DNA of 64,000 nt, taken from Syngnathus acus (taxonomy: Eukaryota; Chordata; Actinopteri; Syngnathiformes; Syngnathidae). The notes beneath the pieces are model-generated. The model was not told the DNA's origin, searched no databases, and saw only the letters and a list, made by a program, of their open reading frames with translations. Each line of letters begins with the position of its first letter. Positions within the stretch are counted from its first letter, which is position 1. Made by a program: the position numbers and the translations under genes. Of this stretch, positions 55,101 through 64,000 are shown one piece after another. Where the stretch lies: contig NC_051108.1 of NCBI RefSeq assembly GCF_901709675.1, positions 744,001-808,000 of the forward strand, given 5' to 3'.

Positions 55101-58100
55101 CGCAATGTCACTCAGCACCAACGCTGGAATTTCCGTCCACACTCTTCCCGCAAACTACATGGAAGGACCGGACGGTGTTGTCTCCCAAGAAAATAAATGA
55201 CTTTTGAATAAGAGAGCGTTTATCATAAGCTAAACAAATGAAGGCGGAATTATGCATGCGGCGTGAGCGTCTCATTTTTGCTCGCCGCCGCAAACGCTTG
55301 GCGAAAAACACCCAACCCGAGCCCGCGGAGGGACGACGGCGAGGCCACGGCGCCTGGCCGTGATTTATTCAAGTCGGTGATTAAAGCGGGGAATCTTTGG
55401 CCGGTTAGCTTCAGCAGACACTAATTAGCCTGGCCCCGTCGTAAGTAAGACGCAGAAACCTTCTTGCTGTTTTTTTCGCCTCCTTCCAGCGCTAATCTGT
55501 AAGTGTCAGCGAGCTGGCCGACGGCGCTAAACGTACGACTGGCGGTGGGGAGCGTCGTTTAGCGGAGTGTTGATATGTTGTGGCACGACGGGTGATGGTG
55601 AGTAAAGGGGGTAGCGGACAAAAGGTTAAGCCTTCAATTAGGTGTTATCTGAGTGGCTCACTTTAAGCATGACGCCCTGCGAGAGCGCAGCGGACCGTGA
55701 AACTGCCACGCCAAACTTCAGCACGGCAACGACATTCTTGCACCAACACAAGCAAAATATTGTCATGACAACCGAGACTCAGTTTAGGATGAAATTGAGA
55801 TGTTGAAATAATTGTAGTTGAGAAGCAAATTGCTTTGTTTGCACGGTTACGAATCAATGTTTGGATTGCGGCACAAATCAGAATATTTATAAAAAGTGAA
55901 AATTTCAATGCTTGGATGAATTCAAATATATTTTGTGGATCCCGGTACTTGCTAATTTTGATCATTCTTTTCTAGTAAAGGTTTTTTGTTGAATGCAATT
56001 TCAGCAAATTATCACAAAGTGCGCCCCCCTCCCTCCACCTAAACGCGGCAACCCCTGCCGCCATGCGATATTTCACGCGGACGAGGTGTGGGCGGCCAAG
56101 CCTCGCAACAGGTGCCCCTCGACAGGGCTCAGCTCAGCTCAGCTCGCAGCAGGCGTGGGAGAGGCCGTAGGGTGGGGGTGGCTGGGGGTCACGCTGACCC
56201 CGAGAAGGCCGGGCGTAGTGCCGAGCGTCTGACTCCAAAACAAGGCCTGAGCTAAATCATCTTTAAAGCAATTGCAAAAGGGGACTTTGCAATCATCTGG
56301 TTACTCGGTCCAATTTGGGGATGCTTGCTTGCTTGCTTGATTGGGAAACTCTTTGCAAAAATCTTGATACTATTAAATGGGCCGACAGAAAATTGAATGT
56401 GAGATTTTTGCATCCCCATTTTCTGTGTATTGACTGTAAACATTGACTCGACTAAAAATTATTTTCTTTCACATGGCCACTAAACACACACACACAAAAA
56501 AAACTTACGATTCAGAAATGTGTCACCGCAGACAGCTCGGAATGTGCACTTGGGCAAATAAAAGCGTGCCTCGTTTCCACCTTTCAACTGAGCCGGCGCT
56601 TTTAAAAAATGACTAACTTTTGCTGATGTATGAATCGGCGGGGAGTCTATTTATCAGCAGGCCCCCTGCGCTGGCCCGCCCGGGTCCCTCAAGTCGCCAG
56701 CCGCCGTGCTCCCCTTTGACTGATTAATTAGCCAATCTGAGGCCATTTTTCACCGGGCGGCACAGTGGTTTATTTCGGCTAATGCCGGGCTTTCCGGCCG
56801 GCGGCCCGCCGAAGCCTGGTCTGCTTTTTCAGCCGGCTCCAGCGGACCGGCCAAGAGGTGCCGGGGAGATAAATCAAGCCGGGCCGCAGCCTCCGAGCGG
56901 CTCCTCTAACGAAACCCCCCGAGGAGGTCGGGGTGGGCCGGCGGAGGGCCGCGGGACTGCCGGGGGCGCTGCTCGCCCGCCGATAAGCGCGGGGGGAGAC
57001 TGCCAGAGCGCCTTCATTTAAAAAGCGGCCGCCTCGTTTTTTGATACCTCGCCGGCCTGTCGTTTGTCACGCCGTTGAGTAATTGTGTTGGGGGGCAACA
57101 AGAGGAGGCGCGAGGGGAGGGGGGGTGGAGTGCGTGGGACGGGTGATGGATAGCGCGGCGGTGCAGATGGACGGACGCTTCACTGCTGGCCCAAATGATG
57201 TCATACATTTGCTACATGGAGGGAAGTGGAAGGCTTGCAATGACACTGCTTTCCTTTTTCAACTTTGCTGACAAAGTTATGGAGTGCAACTAATTGCTTG
57301 ATGCATTTCTTTTTTGATGGTCTCTCCCATTTTCACCAATGGAGGAACCGGAAGGTAACCGACCGCCGTGGCTTCACCGGAATCAAAAGTGAGCCTCGTT
57401 GTTGTCGTAAGGCAGATCTGGGCAGGATCTCAGGTGGACCTGATGTAGCCGGACCCGTCTGTCTTTGCTTTGATGAACACGTGCGTGTCGGGGGAGCGTT
57501 GCCAGCAGCGATAAGAGGTGAGCAGGAAGGAAGCACGTCACCGCAGAGGAAGGAAAAGCGCCCAGCGGTGGGCGAGCGGACGGGAGCCTGGAACGGGACG
57601 CGGCGGACTGAAGCGCTTGAAGGTTCATGACGGGGTGTCCGCGAGTGCCGACAAGCCGACCCAGATCGGGTCGCGTCTCCCGGATGCGGATGAGCCACAA
57701 CGCTCGCGGACGGCGATAGCAAAAGTATTTTCAATGTTGTAAATAGCCGAGCGGGTCGTGCATCACCCGCGCAGCTCGGAGGCTGCCGGGCTCGGATACG
57801 AGGCCTCGCGGGACGCCATTGTAATTGTCTTGAATTTTTTTTCCAATACGGTCGCTCAATGGCGTCCCCCCTGGCTGAAAAATAACAAGCCATAACCGAG
57901 CGATTAGGGAGCGAACGGCGTTGCGCCTTTCCAATGCTAATCGGCCGGGGAGCGGCGGCCATTGTGATGCGCCGGCTCGACACCTGCGAGGGGGTTTGTT
58001 TGGGGGATTCGCCCATGCCAATTTCTTCAAGACAAATGTTGGAGATAACAAATAAAGCCAATGAAGGGGAAAAAAAAAATGTGTGTCACGTTACCGAGGA

Positions 58101-61100
58101 GCCTTCGACATCTCTGCAGAGGCGTAGCATGCAGCCGAATTGCATCAGCCGTGTGGCTCACTTTATTTATCTTTTTTCATTCATATTTTAGTTAACACGC
58201 TTCATCCTTTTGTTTGCGGACAGTTTTCTTGTTTAATATTACATTTCATATTTTTCCCATATAATTTGGACTATCATGGCTAAAAGCTACTGCAAACCTC
58301 AAATAATTAGAAGGCAATGATCATTGCACAAAAAGAGCTGCAAACTTGAAAAACTGCCAAGAGAAAATATGGAAACACTTTTTTTTTCCTTCACAGACCT
58401 CAGCAGTTTTTATCAGACTTCACCTGAGGAGAGGCCCGCGAGACATGCGTGTGATGGCAGAAGGTGGACGTGGTGTCGGCGGTTCAGAGTGCAAATCCTT
58501 TAAGTGGATTTGGGTGCTCTCGCCACCCATCAATGGCCGCTGCCGGCGACGTTAAAAGCCGCACGCTGCGATCAGGCTAATCCCGGGCCGCGGGCCGCCT
58601 CATGAGGAGGGACAGCGCAGCAAACTCGGGCCTGCATCAGCACCGGTAATTTAGGGTCACCGCCGCACTTTAGCTCAGCTCGGGCCAGGTGGGAAAAGCG
58701 ACGCCATTTGGAGTTTGATGTCTGTTTTCACGTACAGTTGGACCTTGACTTGAGAGTGCCGCAACGTTTCAGTCGGATGATTTATTTGGTGTCATCTGAT
58801 ACCGGTACCGGTTGCCCTCTTGTGGCCAATTATTGATTAGGAACGCCAAGAATAGAAAATGGACTTTCTTTTCAGGCAATTGTAAGGAAAATTGCTGCTT
58901 AGGTCTAAATTGAGTAGCATCCGACGTCCCGAATTAAAAGTACTTGTGTGACATACCTGCTCGTGACGTTTGTTAACCTTTGCTCTCTTTCCAAAGATAC
59001 AATTGAGGTCCGTTGCACTTCGGGAGGAGAGGTCTTTACCTGCAATGACAAAAGACATAAAAGAAGAAATGAATTTTGATGTTTTTAAAACACAATGGTA
59101 AAGCAAAACCAAATATATCGGTGCAGAACAAAGCTAATGATTTTATTTTGTGGGTGGGGGGGCAGTGGGGCGACTCAAGCGATTATTAAGCGCCACATCT
59201 CCCACTTACGAGCATACGAAGTGCGGAAGGACGTCGTCAAGCGCGACGTCTGTCGCCAAGGCGGAATTATGCAGACATCTTAAGTGTACGTACGTAAACT
59301 TGAAGAAAGGGCGGCTTTGCTTGTGTCTGCCGGGACAAAACGGCAAAGAAAAATAAACTCGGGGCCCCGCCTCCAGACTCCCACCACTCTCGGGGCCCCG
59401 GCCGGCCTCAAAGAGCGCACGCTCGTCCGTCTCGGGCCCGGGTCCTGTTCGTACAGCTGCATCCTCTTCCTTCAGCGCGCCTCTGATAACATTTGGTTAT
59501 TTATTGCTCTACCAGCTCTATCTCCCCGCACACCCTTTGGCTTTTGGAAGTCGCCGTGCGCATGCGAGGCTCTGAGAAGCTCAACCAAGAAAGCCAGTTA
59601 AATAAATAAATAAATAAATAGGCTTGCCGGGAGGAGAGCGCGGGGGGACGCGCTGCTCAAAACGGGTCCAGGGTGACCTGTCGGTAGGTGCGGGAGAGGA
59701 AGAGGCTGTCAAAAAAAAACGGCCGGCTGGCAGGTGAAAGTGCAAATAATGTGGTGATTAAAAGCCCACGTTTCCTTTTTCGCGTTCAAAAGGTGGCAGA
59801 GGGCCGAGCGTGTTGTTCGATATATCGGGTCGCCGGCCGGGGCTTCGCCGAAGCGGTCCGACCGGACAACCTTACGAGCGTTATTTCCAAAAATAAAATC
59901 GAAGCGGTGATTACACAATGGTGGATGATACGCACGGCGCAGGAAGAATGTAAGGAGCGGGCTGCGGGCGTGACAGCTGATGGATGGAGGTGGCAATTAA
60001 AAGTGGGTTACCGCTTTATGCCGCGGGCGGGCCTGCCACTAAGCAGCAGAGATTTCACTCACTCCCCCCTCGCAAACACAAAACCACCGCTAACAAACGC
60101 CATCAATCCTAGGAGAAAGAGAGCGCCAACGCCAACAGGAAGTCAATAAAAAAAAAAGCAGCAGCCCGGTAAAAATGGGAGGGAACCATCCAGACAACTT
60201 TTGCCATTTTCACCTCGTCGCCAGTAAATATTTGCTAATTAAGCGTTCACGTACCGTAGCATCACATTAGCAATTAGAAATTCGGTGTCAATAGGTTAGG
60301 TCGCTTTTTGGCCTAATCTCAAAACAAAACCTCTTTGGCAGAGGTAATTCTGACTTCTGCTTAGCAACACACAGGAGGCACGGCAAGCGGCGCTCGACTC
60401 GGCCGACCTCCCCGTAACTATCCTGGCAACCGCAAATCTGTTGTGTATGGATTCACATTTCCAAAATGCCCCTGGCAAAAAACGGGAATCTTGTGAACGC
60501 ACACGAGCTCAATTTCCCATGATGAGCCTTCCGCTCGAGACAAAACTGTTTGACAGATGCCATCGAGTCAGGTGCTTCCTTTTTTCTCGACGGTGGCGGC
60601 GACTCAAAGGGGTCTCCTCCAATGGAGGACTTGTCAAAGTCCCGGGGGGCCGTCACACCGATGACAGCTCGGGGGTGCGAGGACGTCCCGGGGCAAAGAC
60701 AATGAAAGAAATCAACACAAAGTGGACGTAGACATTCATCACCGCTGAAAACTCACCAGAAAGCTATTGTTAGAGCCACTTGTCACGCGGGCTATTTTTA
60801 GGGGGGGACAAAGATGGAGGTCCGCTGCTGGGGTTCATGATTCTCTCCACAAAAATATATCATCATCATCAGCAGCAGCAGCAGCATCAACCCTTGCGCA
60901 GGTAGCTGACATCCAGCGGACACAATTTGCTTTTTAATCAGGCGGGGTCATCTGCTGCGTCCACATAAATGGACGCGCCAGATGCCCCAAACAGGAAAGA
61001 GGAAGCGGCCGCCGAATGACGTGGGGATGTTCCACATCCAGATGTTTACCGGCTACCGCAAAAATGAACGACTTTAACAAATGTCAACTCGTCCGCCCAT

Positions 61101-63600
61101 AAAAAAAAATAAAAACGTTTCTCAACGGTGAAATTCAGCTTGCGGGAGAAAAGCCAAGAGAGTTTATCTAAGCATGTGTCGCAATCATGACAAAAAGATG
61201 AGGCGGTCCACGGAGTGAATGACAAATAGCCTGTAATAATGCAGCTAATGTTCAACTCGGTGAGTCAGCCTAGCTCAAGACGCGCATTTCCTAGTTCGGC
61301 CAAAAAGCAACAGAAGCCCTTTGTCATGTTTTGGTTGCGTTATACTTTGAGCTGAGCTTTCTTGCAACGCATTCCAGGACTGACCTTAGATGTTCGACTG
61401 TCAATGAAAGCTATTGGCGCAAGCGGAATGTCATTTGCATCATTAATGCGAGGCGCTTTCACCAATTTTTTTTCTTGAATCAAAGTGAACCCCAGTCAGC
61501 CCTTCATCTGCCAACTATGTGCAAACGTTAAGTGGCTTTGTGATGAAATATGACCTGGCGCTTACTCATTTTGCTCTCCAGTCATCCCTAACGACGAGTT
61601 CCTCCTTGTGCCTATCACTGTGTCGGCCTCGTCTGGCAAAACTTCCTGACATGCAAGAGAAAAGTTAAAAAAAAAAAAAAAAAAAACTCCCCTGGCAGTG
61701 ACCGGGCCGAGTGACCTCGCACGGGCCGACGGAGTCCTGAAGAGCGTCTGAGCCGTGAGCCAAGCGAGGGGGTGCGTCTCAGCGGATGGCATCAAAGTTT
61801 AACATTCGTAATAAAGAAAAATAAGGGAATTGGTGTGATCTGCAGCCAAACGCTTGGCGGTATTTTAGAGGACTCGTTTTAAATCCAATTACGGCGCAAG
61901 AGAGAGAAAACTATCTCGCTTGAACAAAATGGCAGATTTTTCAGATGAGCATTACGATGCATTTTAGACGATAAGTTTAAAATAGGTGGGAAATGTACAC
62001 GATGAGATGAAATGAAGACTACTGGTCCTAAATGTTCCAACTGCAGTAAAAGGGCACGGCACGCACCTTTAGCAAATTTCATGTAATGGACTCGCTTTTT
62101 GGATGTCTTGGATTTCTCTTCCAGGCTGAAGCCTTTCCGCTCCTCTGGCTGAGTTTCTGTAGGGCATAAAAGAGGGAAAAAAGCATGAAAGAGAAATCTA
62201 AATGAATCGTGTGCTACTTCATTTTCCCACACGTCTCGTTTGTTGCACTGCATCACCCTCTAGTGTCCCAAACAAATACAACAACATAGGCTTCACTCAA
62301 AATATGCTCACACAAATAAGAAAATGTCAAGAAATCAACGCAACAGTTTCTTAATTTCTTCTCTGGAGGTGTGTAGCTTGCTAACTCGAGTTTTGGTTCA
62401 TAACGCAAGTCAGAAAAATGTGTCTTTTATTACCAGAGTTGTTTTGGCCATGACAGTTGTTGAGCTGAGCAAGGAGGTCGTTAAAATCATCCTGGTGTGC
62501 GATCCAGTTGTCCTGGAGAAAAAAAGCAGTTCAAGTGAATCGGTAGAGAAATACACACCGAGACAACTCGTGCACTCGCAAGGCATATTCTGTTTTCAGG
62601 AAGGGAAAACAAACAAAGGTTAAGTGAAAGACAAGCTCACCTCCTGGCTGACGCCAGCTCCGAGGCCATGGGTGTTGTTTTTCACTTTTACTTTGACGTG
62701 CTCGGCGTCACCTTGCTCACGTTTGCCCAGGCCCTACATGCGACAGAGGAGTCCACTCAAGTCAAAATCATTTCTCATTTTTTGATATCCATTTCTATTG
62801 AATTGAATATACATTCATTGCATGTGGTGAATGGGATTTTTATTTCTAAAGTTGTCATTGAACGCTTCCAAATGCATCATATGAACCAAGAGGGTAGCTG
62901 GGTCACGCACCTTGCCCTTGGCCCAGCCCATACGTTCCATCAGCTTTTGCCCAAACCTAGAATCGTCATTGCTCCAAGTACTGTTCCGTGGGTCCACCGA
63001 CCACTTTTGCTTTCTACGGGCTGAAAATCAGAGCAGCATTTCCACAAGAGGAATTACTTTTAGAAAATTCATTAACACTGCCAAAGTCAATGCAAGTGAT
63101 CGGGGAGGGGGGTTCGGTTTTGTATGCAGGCAGGTTTTTCGGGGAGTGTGCATTGTAACAAAAACGTGTATTGTATTTACGCGTTGTTTTAGTTACAGGT
63201 GTACGACAGTAACATTTCAGAGTCCGTACTTTGAAGGCTTAACTGTAGCCTCCTCTATACGTCTTTTTCATCCGTGAAACAAAGCTGAGTAACAAATAAG
63301 CTAAGAATCACACTACGTTACATTATAGTAAGAAGAACAAAGTGTAATAAAACATTTATAACGAGAACAGGCACGCTTTAAATGACGACACACGTGCCCA
63401 CTGTCAGAGAAGCTAATGTTAGCCTTTGGCACTTTTGGCGCTATTTTGACGGACAGGCACTGTTGTTCGATTCATTTAAAGGTTTATCACTTGATACACG
63501 AACAGACACATTACTGGGAAAAAGAAAATCGTCAAATATCCATAAAAACAGCGAATCAAACGAATAAATAGATGTCCTTACTTTCGGCGAGCATGGACAT
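52135..63600 (-). CDS. pinx1: PIN2/TERF1-interacting telomerase inhibitor 1
   Basis: Seven exons (63582-63600, 62911-63020, 62641-62733, 62434-62512, 62067-62156, 58957-59039, 52135-52572) close to 303 aa (human 328). The start MSMLAETRRKQKWSVDPRN and WSNDDSRFGQKLMERMGWAKGKG show the G-patch, continuing GLGKREQGDAEHVKVKVKNN. DNWIAHQDDFNDLLAQLN, GFSLEEKSKTSKKRVHYMKF, KGKDLSSRSATDLNCIFGKR and STHQYFAQRMAQLKR follow. The tail is Lys-rich (KKSKKHKKKK), matching the basic telomerase-inhibitory end. The protein is nucleolar and telomeric, binds TERF1 and telomerase, and its G-patch activates an RNA helicase in rRNA processing. Introns are unusually uneven: 3.0 kb between exons 5 and 6 and 6.4 kb between exons 6 and 7, while the first four are short. 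Confidence 0.95.
54480..57060. promoter_or_regulatory. GC-rich, homeodomain-site-rich blocks in pinx1 intron 6
   Basis: Several GC-rich blocks with embedded TAAT/ATTA cores lie in the 6.4 kb intron: GCAGCTAATGAAG near 54517, CTGATTAGCCAGCTG near 54935, ACTAATTAGCCTGG near 55421, and GACTGATTAATTAGCC near 56718. The composition is unlike the AT-rich flanks and no coding frame is credible. Enhancer function is inference; sequence conservation was not tested. Confidence 0.35.
57330..58150. other. CpG-rich non-coding block in pinx1 intron 6
   Basis: A second GC-rich stretch in the same intron carries long but domain-free open frames on both strands. It may be regulatory or an unrecognised non-coding RNA. 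Confidence 0.3.
59040..62066 (-). other. pinx1: pinx1 intron 5
   Basis: A 3.0 kb intron with GC-rich segments near 59360-60020, an (AAAT)n tract at about 59598-59620, a CAT/CAG tract near 60861-60890 and a poly-A run near 61666-61685. ACATTAGCAATTAG near 60266 contains clustered homeodomain cores. No exon was seen. Confidence 0.5.
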
Positions 63601-64000
63601 CCTGAGGGTCTTAAACCGGCTTCATGTGTAGGAGTCTCACAAGATGCCTGACGAGAATAACACGGCGTCTTATCGGTTGCCTGTTTAAAATCATTTTTGC
63701 AATATCCATCCATCCATTTTCAATAATGTCGTGTATATCACAGAGAGCGTATAGTGATGTTATTTTTTTATGTATTTGTTCTTGGATAAGTTTTTAAATA
63801 CAGGAACTTTTTAAATGTTTGCTGTTTTATAAACAAAACAACAGAGGGCGCCACATCCATAGAAAAGAGACGTTTATCACCATTCAAGTTCAATGAACCC
63901 GAAAGCCCTCCGCTGCCATTTATAGGGGGGTGAAGGGGGGTCACATGCATTGAAGAAAAAAATAATAAAACTGGACACTTCACCAAGCGTAATACAATTT
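63601..64000. other. pinx1: pinx1 upstream region
   Basis: This is the 5' flank of pinx1. It is AT-rich, with a CCAT repeat near 63704-63717. No TATA box or neighbouring exon was recognised before the window ends. Confidence 0.45.

Noticed and set aside
57333-58061. 242-codon minus-strand frame in pinx1 intron 6
   Set aside because: It lies in GC-rich DNA where stops are rare, is low in complexity, has no domain and no splice context, and sits inside a well-defined intron.

Overview
The window is nuclear DNA of a ray-finned fish, most likely a compact percomorph-type teleost genome. It has vertebrate spliced genes with short introns, GT-AG junctions, CpG-rich promoters, many simple repeats and fish-type LINE tails. 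Ten protein-coding genes can be recognised, and I saw no tRNA, rRNA, CRISPR or prokaryotic feature. The species cannot be fixed from the sequence alone.

Layout, left to right: first exon of an ldlrap1-type adaptor gene (minus, runs off the left edge); an RBR E3 ligase of the RNF19A/RNF19B family (minus); znf513 (plus); snx17 (minus); atraid (plus); eif2b4 (minus); the Src-family kinase blk (minus); the photoreceptor gene rp1l1 (minus); sox7 (minus); and pinx1 (minus, start near the right edge). Exon frames were closed by hand across splice sites for rnf19-like (582 aa), znf513 (614 aa), atraid (230 aa), blk (486 aa), rp1l1 (2524 aa), sox7 (379 aa) and pinx1 (303 aa). snx17 and eif2b4 were read exon by exon, with fewer exact junctions.

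The neighbourhood joins segments that are separate in human: LDLRAP1/RNF19B (1p36-p35), ZNF513-SNX17-EIF2B4-ATRAID (2p23.3) and BLK-RP1L1-SOX7-PINX1 (8p23.1). Within the last block blk sits directly beside rp1l1, whereas in human several genes separate them. The genes do not form one pathway: ubiquitination, endosomal sorting, translation initiation, B-cell signalling, photoreceptor axoneme, endothelial transcription and telomerase control are all represented. Two of them (znf513, rp1l1) are retinal disease genes in human.

The points most worth following are: (1) the RNF19-like ligase keeps its catalytic Cys, but the His two residues later is Arg and the Glu before FCW is Gln; (2) the first blk intron must use a GC-AG splice pair for the frame to close; (3) rp1l1 appears to have lost its first doublecortin domain and carries a lineage-specific acidic tandem repeat of about ten units; (4) two CLEAR-like E-boxes lie just upstream of atraid; (5) a TAATCC pair lies in rp1l1 intron 1; (6) a 6.4 kb pinx1 intron holds GC-rich, homeodomain-site-rich blocks that look like regulatory DNA. 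I did not see an undescribed multi-gene system.
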